A DNA stretch of 64,000 nucleotides from Ferruginibacter sp. Lineage in GTDB: Bacteria; Bacteroidota; Bacteroidia; Chitinophagales; Chitinophagaceae. The notes under the pieces are model-generated. The model ran no database searches, was not told where the DNA came from, and saw only the letters and a list, made by a program, of their open reading frames with translations. The first letter of the stretch is position 1, and each line of letters starts with the position of its first letter. Below, in pieces: positions 7,794 to 16,163 of the stretch. The DNA lies in contig JABFRP010000002.1 in assembly GCA_013141115.1 (NCBI GenBank), forward strand, positions 1,476,647-1,540,646. The letters run 5' to 3'. The position numbers and the translations under genes are program-made.

Positions 7794-10202
7794 ATGAAAA
7801 AAGCAGCATATAAATTAAAAGCCCTTCTGGTAGTAGTGGTTTTTGTTACTGCCAATTGTTGTACGGCACAAACAATTACAATAAAAGGCAAGCTGTTTAA
7901 TGCAGAAAGTAAAATGCCCTTACATAATGCAACAGTTATAATTACATCTCTTGTTGATAAATCTTTTATAAAAGCTGAAATTACAGATACTGAAGGCGCT
8001 TATATTTTTCATATCCCTCAGCCAGGATTCTATTCTATAGAAGCCAGTTTTACTGGTTATACATCTCAAATTAAAGATTCGGTATTAGTAGATGAGCAGC
8101 ATATTGCTGTTGCACCTGTTTATCTGGCTGCTGCGGCTAAAGATCTAACAGGGGTAACAGTAAAAACAAAGCCACCTTTTATCACTCTAAAGTCTGATAA
8201 AATTGTTTTAAATATTGCTCAAAGTCCAATAGCCTCCGGGGGAAATGCGTATGATGCTTTAAAAAATGCACCGGGTATAATAGCCCAAGGAGATCAATTA
8301 AATTTCAGGGGTAAATCAATAACTGTTTTAGTAAATGGGCGACCCACTAATCTTAGTGGTGATGACCTTAGCAACATGCTTAATAACCTGCAGGCATCGG
8401 GTATTGAAAGAATAGAAATTTTACCCAATCCTTCTTCAAAATATGAAGCAGCAGGCTCCACAGTTGTAAATATAGTTTTGGCTAAAAATAAATCATTTGG
8501 CACCAGTTATGTACTTACTACAGGCATTGGAACGGGTAAATATATACGGGCCAGTTCTGGCCTTGATTTTAATAACCGAAATAAAAAGACAAATATTTAC
8601 GGGGGGTATAGTTTTAATCATGAAAGTCAGTATTATAAAACCGGCAGCGTTCGCTATGTAAGCAATGGCATTATTTCTTCTAATGAATATGAAGTACGAA
8701 AAAGAAATAATAATGCGGCTAAACTTGGTTTGGATTATGATATTAATAAACAAAACAGTTTTGGTGTATTAATAAACGGGTATATAAATTACCGGGATAG
8801 AGATGTTACCAACGCAGCCTCGCTTCATTACATTGCCAACAGTGCTGATTCAGTTTCAAAAGTATTTACAAAAGGGCAGGCTGTATTTAAAAACCCCAGT
8901 GTAAACCTTTACTATAAAACCATACTCGATACTACAGGTAAGGAGCTGGTATTTAATGCCGATTATCTTAACTATAATAAAAGCTGGTACGATGATTTTG
9001 TAAACAGGTATTATGATGCACAAGGTGAGGAATATATAAATCCTGATTACTTAAAAGATAATTCTCCTGCCAACATAAATGTGTACTCATTAACTGCAGA
9101 CTATACAATACCCACTAAAAAAGCTAAATGGGAAATAGGCGTAAAAACCGGTTATACCATTACCGATAATGATATTATGTGGCAAGCAAATACTGGTAGC
9201 GGATGGAAAGTTGATGCAGGAAAGACCAATCGCTTTATTTATAAAGAAAATGTAAATGCAGCTTATGCTAATTACATACGCAGCGTAAAAAAGTGGAACC
9301 TGCAAACAGGGTTAAGGATAGAACAAACCAATACTAAAGGAGAGTCGGTAACCATGCAGCTATCAAACAAAAAAAGTTATATAGATTTTTTTCCTTTCAT
9401 TCAGGCTTCGTTTACAAAAAATGCAAACAACGAAATTGGGTTTAGCTACAGAAAAAGTATACAGCGTTTCGGGTTTGAATTTGTTAATCCCTTTATTGTA
9501 TATCAAAATCAATACGCCTACAGCAAGGGTAACCCCGATCTAAGTCCGCAGATCAATCATGCTTTTTCGGTAAGCTATTCATTAAAACAGAGTTTGATGT
9601 TAGGGGTGGAATATACACATTCGGTAAAATCTCTGGGGGTGAGCTATGCATCACAAAACAATGTTACAGTTTCCAGCTACGCCAATTTTAAAGGGTCTGA
9701 TGTAGGCTACCTGTACATTAATTATTCAAAAAAACTATTGCAGGTATGGCAAATGAATGCGTATGTATATGGTGGGTATTTTAAGTACAATGTAAACACG
9801 GGTTCTTACACACAGCAACAGCAAAGCCAAAACCCTTTTTACGGTATACAGCTTGGCAATAACCTGAGTTTTAAAAAAGGATTTTCTGCAGAGTGTTCTA
9901 TTGCTTACCGCAGCACACTGGTGTCGGGTATATTTGAAATGAAGCCTTATTATTTTACAGATGCCGGAGTGGCAAAAAGTTTTTTAAAAAGCAAGCTGCT
10001 GTTTAAGCTATCTGTATCAGATGTTTTTAATACCCAAACCATAAAAATGCATACCGATTACCAGGGAGTAGTTTCCGATAAAAATGTTAAGCCGGAAACC
10101 AGGTTTTTAAAACTCACTTGCAGATACAGCTTCGGTAATAAAAATGTAAGAGGTAAAAGAGAAAGGCAATCAAAATTATCAGATATAAAAAACAGAATTT
10201 AA
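7794..10202 (+). CDS. Outer-membrane beta-barrel protein of the TonB-receptor type (plug plus barrel)
   Basis: An 802-aa outer-membrane protein. It has a signal peptide ending near NCCTAQ, a carboxypeptidase-regulatory-like domain (about residues 27-115, ITIKGKLFNAESKMPLHNATV), a plug with NAYDALKNAPGI and RIEILPNPSSKYEAAGS, and a long barrel of alternating strands ending in an aromatic-rich segment. This is the usual layout of Bacteroidota outer-membrane beta-barrel family proteins with TonB-receptor-like plugs. It is the first gene of the run leading into the lanthipeptide locus, 19 bases before the GumN-like gene. It could export or re-import a peptide, give self-protection, or be unrelated; these roles are inference from position only. 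Confidence 0.85.
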   Translation: MKKAAYKLKALLVVVVFVTANCCTAQTITIKGKLFNAESKMPLHNATVIITSLVDKSFIKAEITDTEGAYIFHIPQPGFYSIEASFTGYTSQIKDSVLVDEQHIAVAPVYLAAAAKDLTGVTVKTKPPFITLKSDKIVLNIAQSPIASGGNAYDALKNAPGIIAQGDQLNFRGKSITVLVNGRPTNLSGDDLSNMLNNLQASGIERIEILPNPSSKYEAAGSTVVNIVLAKNKSFGTSYVLTTGIGTGKYIRASSGLDFNNRNKKTNIYGGYSFNHESQYYKTGSVRYVSNGIISSNEYEVRKRNNNAAKLGLDYDINKQNSFGVLINGYINYRDRDVTNAASLHYIANSADSVSKVFTKGQAVFKNPSVNLYYKTILDTTGKELVFNADYLNYNKSWYDDFVNRYYDAQGEEYINPDYLKDNSPANINVYSLTADYTIPTKKAKWEIGVKTGYTITDNDIMWQANTGSGWKVDAGKTNRFIYKENVNAAYANYIRSVKKWNLQTGLRIEQTNTKGESVTMQLSNKKSYIDFFPFIQASFTKNANNEIGFSYRKSIQRFGFEFVNPFIVYQNQYAYSKGNPDLSPQINHAFSVSYSLKQSLMLGVEYTHSVKSLGVSYASQNNVTVSSYANFKGSDVGYLYINYSKKLLQVWQMNAYVYGGYFKYNVNTGSYTQQQQSQNPFYGIQLGNNLSFKKGFSAECSIAYRSTLVSGIFEMKPYYFTDAGVAKSFLKSKLLFKLSVSDVFNTQTIKMHTDYQGVVSDKNVKPETRFLKLTCRYSFGNKNVRGKRERQSKLSDIKNRI

Positions 10203-10221
10203 AACCATCAAAACAAAGGTT

Positions 10222-11109
10222 ATGAAAAAAATAATAGCACTTGCAGTTGCATTACCAATGGTACTTACAGTAACTGCACAAAAAATAGCATTACAGAACA
10301 CCATTTTGTGGAGGGTGAGCGGTAATGGTCTTACAGAAAACTCTTTTATTTACCTTACCGGTAAAAGTTGTGATGAAAGCTTGAAACTTGATGTAAACTC
10401 AAAGAGCGCTTTAAATAGCGTAAAGGCCATTACAGTAGAATATGATTTATACGGTAGTAAGGATGCAGGCAAGCTGGCCAAGGGAAATATAGCTTTTGCA
10501 GATTCACAAAAAATAAAAAACAATCTTACCTCGGGTCAAATAACAGCCTTTGAAAACAAACTTAAAGATGCCGGTTATCCGGCACAGGCATTACCACAGT
10601 TGCAGGCATATAAGCTGAATATGATTTATTATATGCTGTCTTCGGTTGCAGGAGCATGTGGTACAGAAACCCAGCCGCTTGCTTATGAAGTAGACTTACG
10701 CTTGTTGGCAAAAAAAAATAATAAAGAGTTTGCAGTGCTGCAAAGTATTGATGAATTTTTAGCAGAGTCAGCTAAAATGGATAACTATTATTGGAAAAAA
10801 AATATCAGTTACTTACTCGACAATGAAGATAAAGTTAAGGCACAATACAAGCTGGAAGCAGACTTATACAAAACACGGGAATTAACAGCACTTCAAAAAT
10901 TATATAACAACAGCCAGCTCTTTATACAGCTTTATAAAACTGACTTACAAAAGCAGCATGTATTTTTTTTAGCAGAAAGAATTGAGCAAGCACTTAAAAC
11001 CGGACCTGGTTTTTTTTCCATACAGTTTTCCAATACTGTTTACAGCGACTTTTCTGTTTTTGAAATACTGGCTGCAAAAGGATATACCATTACCCCGGTA
11101 TTAAACTAA
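10222..11109 (+). CDS. Degenerate TraB/GumN-family exported protein
   Basis: A 295-aa protein with signal peptide MKKIIALAVALPMVLTVTAQ. The mature start NTILWRVSGNGLTENSFIYLTG and the mid segment LAYEVDLRLLAKKNNKEFAVLQSIDEFL follow the TraB/GumN (Tiki-like) pattern. Family members normally carry a GTIH or GTxH motif and other metal-binding residues; here the first motif reads LTGK, so the histidine is lost and enzyme activity is doubtful. It sits between the barrel protein and the precursor array, 46 bases before the first precursor start, so it is probably transcribed with the array. A binding or immunity role is possible but unproven. Confidence 0.65.
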   Translation: MKKIIALAVALPMVLTVTAQKIALQNTILWRVSGNGLTENSFIYLTGKSCDESLKLDVNSKSALNSVKAITVEYDLYGSKDAGKLAKGNIAFADSQKIKNNLTSGQITAFENKLKDAGYPAQALPQLQAYKLNMIYYMLSSVAGACGTETQPLAYEVDLRLLAKKNNKEFAVLQSIDEFLAESAKMDNYYWKKNISYLLDNEDKVKAQYKLEADLYKTRELTALQKLYNNSQLFIQLYKTDLQKQHVFFLAERIEQALKTGPGFFSIQFSNTVYSDFSVFEILAAKGYTITPVLN

Positions 11110-11155
11110 GGATTTAAAAATGATAATAAGGCATATAAAATTAAATAGAGTAAAC

Positions 11156-11368
11156 ATGAAACCTGATCAAAATAAAACGAAATTAAATCTGAAAAAGAAA
11201 GCTGTTTCAAATTTAACCGGAGCCGAATTAAGTGGCGTTAAAGCTGGTAATGAGGAGGCTTGGACAACTTCAAGAAAAGCATGTACCGGTTTTTTGTGCT
11301 GTGAACCACCAACAATCGATTGCAGTTTTACAAATTGTACAACCTGTCTTCCAACAGCCACCATTTAA
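11156..11368 (+). CDS. Class I lanthipeptide precursor 1
   Basis: A 70-aa precursor. ATG 11156 is chosen because it gives the MKP...KLxLKKxxVSNL leader shared by its neighbours; an upstream ATG at 11120 would add 12 atypical residues. Leader: KLNLKKKAVSNLTGAELSGVKAG, where the usual GG cleavage pair is AG. The core starts near NEEAWTTSRKACTGFLCC and has six Cys and many Thr/Ser, suited to dehydration by LanB and ring closure by LanC. Precursor 2 has nearly the same first part of the core. Cleavage after the AG/GG pair by the C39 domain of the nearby exporter is expected from family knowledge. Confidence 0.85.
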   Translation: MKPDQNKTKLNLKKKAVSNLTGAELSGVKAGNEEAWTTSRKACTGFLCCEPPTIDCSFTNCTTCLPTATI

Positions 11369-11413
11369 TAATCAGCGATAAACATTATTGCCGAAAATTT
11401 TAAAATTACAAGT

Positions 11414-11653
11414 ATGAAACCCAATCTAAACAAAATGAAGTTGGAGCTTAAAAAGCATGTGGTGTCAAACTTATCAGTAAAAGAGCTAGCCACTGTAAAA
11501 GGCGGCAATGAAGAGGCATGGACTACATCAAAAAGAGCTTGTACAGGTTTTTTGTGTTGCGAACCAGGGCCATCGGCAACATGCACTAATACAACAACTG
11601 CAGGTTATTGCACGATGCTAACAGTTGTATGTACAATTTCAACTTTTTTCTAA
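11414..11653 (+). CDS. Class I lanthipeptide precursor 2
   Basis: A 79-aa precursor: leader MKPNLNKMKLELKKHVVSNLSVKELATVKGG, ending in a classic double-glycine site, and core NEEAWTTSKRACTGFLCC followed by a Thr-rich tail with two more separated Cys and a hydrophobic end (TMLTVVCTISTFF). The core is nearly identical to precursor 1 up to the CC pair and then diverges, suggesting a conserved N-terminal ring system and a variable C-terminal part. The leader matches the KLxLKK.xVSNL pattern of Bacteroidota class I lanthipeptides. Confidence 0.87.
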   Translation: MKPNLNKMKLELKKHVVSNLSVKELATVKGGNEEAWTTSKRACTGFLCCEPGPSATCTNTTTAGYCTMLTVVCTISTFF

Positions 11654-11835
11654 CAATAACCCCAGATACTAAGCTGCTGGGACTGTACAGCGGCCTTAAC
11701 AAACATGCAGATTTTAGTAAGATAAATTAATAACGATCACATCAATCAAGATATTTCTTTGGCCAAAAGGAAAAAGGGGAATCCGAAAACCTTAATAACA
11801 GAGTAGGAAAATATTAAAAATCAAAACCGACAAAC

Positions 11836-12057
11836 ATGAAACCAAATCCGGTTAAAGGCAAACTGCAATTAAAAAAGCAAGCTGTTTCAAATTTAACAAA
11901 TGCGGAATTAAGCACCGTTAAAGGCGGAGTAGCAGAAGCCTGGACAACATCAATTGGAAATTGTACAGGGTTTATGTGTTGTACCGCATCCCAAACCTGC
12001 GGCACACAATTATGTACAGTAAGCGTTTGTCTTTCTATAGTTACAATCATTGTTTAA
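11836..12057 (+). CDS. Class I lanthipeptide precursor 3
   Basis: A 73-aa precursor with leader KLQLKKQAVSNLTNAELSTVKGG and core VAEAWTTSIGNCTGFMCC, then five-residue-spaced Cys and a hydrophobic tail (CLSIVTIIV). It is very similar to precursor 4 and both are followed by the same palindrome, so the pair looks like a tandem duplication of coding and 3' flanking sequence. The S-I-G-N-C spacing equals that of the first ring residues in nisin-type peptides (S-x-x-x-C). Confidence 0.9.
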   Translation: MKPNPVKGKLQLKKQAVSNLTNAELSTVKGGVAEAWTTSIGNCTGFMCCTASQTCGTQLCTVSVCLSIVTIIV

Positions 12058-12096
12058 TGATTATGCTATTGAAAGAAACGCTTTTTTCAATGTTGA

Positions 12097-12140
12097 AATT
12101 ATCCCCGGCATACAGCCACACTATATGTCGGGGTATAATT
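12097..12140 (+). terminator. Hairpin after precursor 3 (copy A)
   Basis: AATTATCCCCGGCATA pairs with TATGTCGGGGTATAATT (12124-12140). The same hairpin follows precursor 4. It may act as a partial terminator or an RNA-stabilising 3' end that sets precursor-to-enzyme ratios. Confidence 0.6.
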
Positions 12141-12188
12141 AAACCGGTAAAAATTTAAAAAAGTCGTGTTTATTAAACATTCACAAAC

Positions 12189-12410
12189 ATGAAACCGAAT
12201 CAAACCAAAAGCAAACTGCAACTAAAAAAGCAAGCAGTTTCAAACTTATCTAATGCAGAACTAAACACTATTAAAGGTGGTGTTGAAGAAGCCTGGACCA
12301 CATCAATTGGAAAATGTACAGGTTTTGCATGCTGCGGAGAAACACAAACCTGCACCACTGCACTTTGTACTGTAAGCGTTTGTACTATAATTATTACAAT
12401 TATCCTGTAA
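12189..12410 (+). CDS. Class I lanthipeptide precursor 4
   Basis: A 73-aa precursor, the close paralogue of precursor 3: leader KLQLKKQAVSNLSNAELNTIKGG, core VEEAWTTSIGKCTGFACC with later TCTTALCTVSVC and a hydrophobic tail (TIIITIIL). Differences from precursor 3 are concentrated after the CC pair. Its 3' hairpin lies only 24 bases before the tRNA-Glu gene. Confidence 0.9.
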   Translation: MKPNQTKSKLQLKKQAVSNLSNAELNTIKGGVEEAWTTSIGKCTGFACCGETQTCTTALCTVSVCTIIITIIL

Positions 12411-12445
12411 TTACAAAAGTAGTAAGCAACGCTGTTCATAATTAC

Positions 12446-12488
12446 AATTATCCCTGGCATATACTAAACTGTATGCCGGGGTATAATT
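12446..12488 (+). terminator. Hairpin after precursor 4 (copy B)
   Basis: AATTATCCCTGGCATA and GTATGCCGGGGTATAATT form a palindrome homologous to the one at 12097-12140. The tRNA-Glu gene begins 25 bases later, so any tRNA transcript from upstream promoters must read through this hairpin. Confidence 0.6.
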
Positions 12489-12512
12489 AAGCTTATTTAA
12501 AAACTAAAAACT

Positions 12513-12584
12513 GCCACATTGGTCAAGGGGTTACGACGCATTTCTTTCACGAATGAATCACAGGTTCGATTCCTGTATGTGGTA
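12513..12584 (+). tRNA. tRNA-Glu (anticodon TTC), divergent
   Basis: The 72 bases fold as a full cloverleaf. Acceptor GCCACAT (12513-12519) pairs with ATGTGGT (12577-12583), with one G-U at 1:72. The D arm is GTCA/CGAC with an A13-C22 mismatch and loop AGGGGTTA. The anticodon stem CATTT/GAATG holds loop CTTTCAC (anticodon TTC). The variable loop is four bases (AATC, no base 47, as in tRNA-Glu). The T arm is ACAGG/CCTGT with the canonical loop TTCGATT, and the discriminator is A; CCA is not encoded. U11-A24 is kept, but the U13-G22-A46 triple known as a GluRS identity element becomes A13-C22-U46. It lies between precursors 4 and 5, upstream of lanB, whose family uses glutamyl-tRNA-Glu. Confidence 0.85.
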
Positions 12585-12660
12585 CAAACATTTTTAACCA
12601 GCCATGCAGAGCCGGCTATACAAACTGTGGCTTTATATTTTTCAATCTAAAAGTTTTAAC

Positions 12661-12849
12661 ATGAAAACCAAAACTCAAAAAATTAAATTAGGCAAAAAAA
12701 CTGTTTCAAACCTTACTCACTCGGGCCTTTCAAAATTAAATGGAGGTGAGGCAACCTGGACAATAACCACCACCCTGGCTTCAGTATTGGAACAAACCTG
12801 CAAGTGCAGCTTTCCTCCAAAGTGTGCATCTGATAATACAGTAGTATAA
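12661..12849 (+). CDS. Class I lanthipeptide precursor 5
   Basis: A 62-aa precursor starting at ATG 12661; the frame is open upstream to 12604, but that part lacks leader features. Leader KTQKIKLGKKTVSNLTHSGLSKLNGG ends in double glycine. The core EATWTITTTLASVLEQTCKC has a run of Thr and three Cys and no EAWTTS.xxCTGF motif, so it is a different product class from precursors 1-4 although the leader is shared. It follows the tRNA-Glu gene and precedes lanB. Confidence 0.85.
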   Translation: MKTKTQKIKLGKKTVSNLTHSGLSKLNGGEATWTITTTLASVLEQTCKCSFPPKCASDNTVV

Positions 12850-12877
12850 AATAACAACAACGGGGAGATAAAAAAAT

Positions 12878-12902
12878 CCCCCGGCCAATAAAAGCCAGGG
12901 GG
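12878..12902 (+). terminator. GC-rich hairpin between precursor 5 and lanB
   Basis: CCCCCGGC (12878-12885) pairs with GCCAGGGGG (12894-12902) with a bulged A. It is the most GC-rich spot in the intergenic region and has no T-run after it. It may attenuate read-through from the precursors into lanB. Confidence 0.5.
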
Positions 12903-12979
12903 CATGTTTATAACAAGGTTACAAACATGAAACCATGATAAAGGTAGAAAATAATTTTAGTATTTAAAACTTGTTACAC

Positions 12980-15900
12980 ATGGCAATACCATACACCTAT
13001 CATTCTAAACTGGTAATGCGTACCCCGCAAAATCCTTTACAAACTTCTATTGGTGCCGAAGATGATTTTTTACAGGGCCTTTTAAAAGACAACAATTTTT
13101 TAGAAGCACTGTTTCTTGCATCACCTGTTTTACATGACGAACTGGTAAAATACGGACAAGGCGCTATGTCTGATACAAAAGGGATAAAAAAACTTATTTT
13201 TTCTCTTGCTAAATATCACTTGCGTATGAGCAGCAGGTGTACGCCTTTTGGTCTTTTTTCTGGCTGTGCTGTTACCCGGTGGGATGATAATGAAACTTCA
13301 GTAATAATTGACACAGTAAATAAACTGGATCGGCACACCCGCTTTGATATGCACTATCTATGTGCATTAGCACAGCATATTGCAGCGCTTCCTTTTATAA
13401 AAAATAAATTACTGTATTACCCCAATACTGCTTTTTATAAAATAGCGGAAGAAATAAGGTATGTAGAATATCATTATAAAAACGGTCGCCGTAAGCATAT
13501 CATCAGTGCAGTACTTGCTTCAGATTATACACTGGATATTTTGCAGGCTGCGGCCAATGGTATAACTGTACAGGATATGATTAACCGTTTAATTGGAGAT
13601 GAGGTTACCATTGAAGAAGCAGCAGAATTTATTGATGAAATCATTGCTGCCCAGCTGTTGGTAAGCGAAATGGAACCATCAGTAACAGGCAGTGAGTTTT
13701 TATACCAGATCATTTCTTCCCTTAAAAAAATTAATACTAATTCTGAAGCAGCTATTAACGAAATAACCGGCATGCTGCAACAAATTAATGCATTAATTAA
13801 AGCTATTGATACTAATACAATTAACGATAATACTACTTATGCAGCAATTACCGATTGTCTTAAAAAATTTAATATTCCTTTTGAGTTAAATAAATTATTT
13901 CAATGCGACTTAAACATTAACCTTACGGAAAATAAAATAAACAGCAGTATAAAAACACAGATTGCCGAGGCACTAAACATCATTAATCTTACCAACAAAA
14001 CAATTGCTAACCCAAACCTTACTGCATTTGCCAGCCGCTTTTACGAACGTTACGAAGATGCCGAATTACCCTTGCTGGAAGTTTTGGATAACGAAACCGG
14101 TATTGGTTATGCCGGCCAGCATACAGGCAATATAACTCCTTTGTTGGATGGCATGGCGGTTGCAGGCCCAGCTGGCGCTGATGGTAAATTTGAATGGAGT
14201 GCAAGGGATAAATTCTTATTTGATAAATTAATAACCGCCGGAGAAACCAGGCAAAGTATAGTTGAGTTTTCTGAATCAGAATTTAAAGATTTTAAAAATG
14301 GATGGGATAGCTTACCGCCTTCTATTTCAGTAATGTTCCGCTTACTTGATGATGACCGTATTTTGCTGGAAAACAGCGGCTCTTCCAGCGCAGTAAACCT
14401 GTTAGCAAGATTTGCCCATGGTAATAAAGATATTCACAGCATAATTGATGATGTAGTTAAAGATGAAGATGAAAAAAATCCCTCAGTAATTTTTGCAGAA
14501 ATTGTACACCTACCCGAAAGCAGGATTGGAAATATTTTGCTTCATCCTTCCTTTAGAAAACATGAAATACCATTTTTATCAAAGTCGTCTGTGCCAGCAG
14601 ATTACCAGGTTACCCTGCATGATCTGCTGGTAAGTGTAAAAGGTAATGTTGTCTTTTTGCGCTCTAAAAAACTGAACAAAATTATTATTCCAAGGCTTAG
14701 CTCTGCACATAATTACAGTTTTGGTGCCTTGCCTATTTACCAGTTTTTAGCCGATTTGCAACTTCAGGGTAAACAGGGGGGTATTCTTTTTAACTGGGGA
14801 ATTTTAGAAAACCAGTTTAAAATTTTACCAAGAGCTGTGTATAAAAATGTAATTATTAAAGAAGCGCAATGGAATTTTTTAAAGAAAGATATTGAACTAT
14901 TGATCAACAAGCAAAATAATGATTTTGCAACCGCTATAAACCATTTTAAAGAAACATGGCAGCTTCCTTCTTTGGTGGTGCTGGCCGATGGTGATAATGA
15001 ATTACTGATTAACCTGGATGATAAATTGCTGGTAGATGTTTGGCTGGAAGCAGTTAAGAACAGAAGCAGTTTTACCATTAAAGAATTTTTAGGTGGTGCA
15101 AAAAATAGCCCTGTTAAAGACAGTGCAGGAAATTTGTATGCCAACCAGTTTATTGCAGTGCTGATGCGTAATACAGCAGCATACAATTTTCCGGAGCTTA
15201 CAAGCGAAGCAATGGCAACTACGGAAGTACAAAGGGATTTTGCATTAGGTACAGAGTGGGTTTATTATAAACTGTATTGCGGACACAAAACTGCAGATAC
15301 CGTTTTACAAACTGTGATACACCCCCTGGTGCAACAACTAACGGAAGATAATATCATCGACTCTTTTTTCTTTATACGCTACAACGATCCGCACTTTCAT
15401 CTTCGGGTGCGTTTTCATATTACTGCTATAGAAAAATTAGCTGTTTTATTAAGTGCGGTTGAGCAGTATGTAAACCCATTTTTACAGCAGCGCCTTATCT
15501 GGAATATTCAGAATGATATTTATAAAAGAGAATTAAACCGCTACGGGCATCAAACTATTACTGAAGCAGAAACATTATTTTATCACGACAGTATTGCTGT
15601 ATTAAAGTTTTTGCAACAAACCGAAGGAGATAACAGAGAGCAGTTGCGCTGGCAATGGACATTCAGGGCAATAGACGAGTGGTTAAATGCTTTTAATTAT
15701 ACAACGGCGAAAAAGCTGGAATTACTGGAGCAAATGAAAAACTCTTACCATAAAGAATTTAATTCCAATAAATTTCTAAAGGAATTTCTTGGTAATAAAT
15801 ACAGAACGCATAAATCAGCTATTGAACAAATTATGAACTGTGCCATAGATGAAACCCATCCGCTGTTTTCACTAATTACAATTTTAAAAGAAAAAACAAA

Positions 15901-16144
15901 AGCAATGCAGCCGGTATTGATGATGCTTTCCGAAAAAGATAACGCAACAAATTCCTCTTCAATATCGGCAGTAATGCCCAGCTATATTCATATGCTTGTA
16001 AATCGCATTGTTACAAGCAGTCCAAGAGAGCATGAGCTGGTTATATATGATCTTTTACATTGCTTTTATAAATCGAAAATTGCACGGGAGAAAGCAGCTC
16101 CGGCAGCAGATAAGAATATGCTGGCATTAAAAATGGCCGTTTAA
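12980..16144 (+). CDS. lanB: Full-length lantibiotic dehydratase LanB
   Basis: A 1,054-aa protein from ATG 12980 (TTG 12971 in frame is less likely). The N-terminal glutamylation domain has the family motif SSRCTPFGLFSGCAV near residues 84-98. The C-terminal elimination (SpaB-C/thiopeptide-type) domain starts near WVYYKLYCGHKTAD and has FFFIRYNDPHFHLRVRFHI. Both domains are fused, unlike the split LanB described for pinensin of Chitinophaga. By family knowledge it transfers glutamate from Glu-tRNA-Glu to Ser/Thr of the precursor and then eliminates it to give Dha/Dhb. It lies 19 bases before the exporter gene. The long middle part is divergent. Confidence 0.95.
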   Translation: MAIPYTYHSKLVMRTPQNPLQTSIGAEDDFLQGLLKDNNFLEALFLASPVLHDELVKYGQGAMSDTKGIKKLIFSLAKYHLRMSSRCTPFGLFSGCAVTRWDDNETSVIIDTVNKLDRHTRFDMHYLCALAQHIAALPFIKNKLLYYPNTAFYKIAEEIRYVEYHYKNGRRKHIISAVLASDYTLDILQAAANGITVQDMINRLIGDEVTIEEAAEFIDEIIAAQLLVSEMEPSVTGSEFLYQIISSLKKINTNSEAAINEITGMLQQINALIKAIDTNTINDNTTYAAITDCLKKFNIPFELNKLFQCDLNINLTENKINSSIKTQIAEALNIINLTNKTIANPNLTAFASRFYERYEDAELPLLEVLDNETGIGYAGQHTGNITPLLDGMAVAGPAGADGKFEWSARDKFLFDKLITAGETRQSIVEFSESEFKDFKNGWDSLPPSISVMFRLLDDDRILLENSGSSSAVNLLARFAHGNKDIHSIIDDVVKDEDEKNPSVIFAEIVHLPESRIGNILLHPSFRKHEIPFLSKSSVPADYQVTLHDLLVSVKGNVVFLRSKKLNKIIIPRLSSAHNYSFGALPIYQFLADLQLQGKQGGILFNWGILENQFKILPRAVYKNVIIKEAQWNFLKKDIELLINKQNNDFATAINHFKETWQLPSLVVLADGDNELLINLDDKLLVDVWLEAVKNRSSFTIKEFLGGAKNSPVKDSAGNLYANQFIAVLMRNTAAYNFPELTSEAMATTEVQRDFALGTEWVYYKLYCGHKTADTVLQTVIHPLVQQLTEDNIIDSFFFIRYNDPHFHLRVRFHITAIEKLAVLLSAVEQYVNPFLQQRLIWNIQNDIYKRELNRYGHQTITEAETLFYHDSIAVLKFLQQTEGDNREQLRWQWTFRAIDEWLNAFNYTTAKKLELLEQMKNSYHKEFNSNKFLKEFLGNKYRTHKSAIEQIMNCAIDETHPLFSLITILKEKTKAMQPVLMMLSEKDNATNSSSISAVMPSYIHMLVNRIVTSSPREHELVIYDLLHCFYKSKIAREKAAPAADKNMLALKMAV

Positions 16145-16163
16145 TAACGAAAAATATTTTCTC

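Noticed and set aside
11167-12460. Minus-strand open frames across the precursor array
   Set aside because: They arise as antisense of the conserved precursor leaders and have no start or family features of their own.
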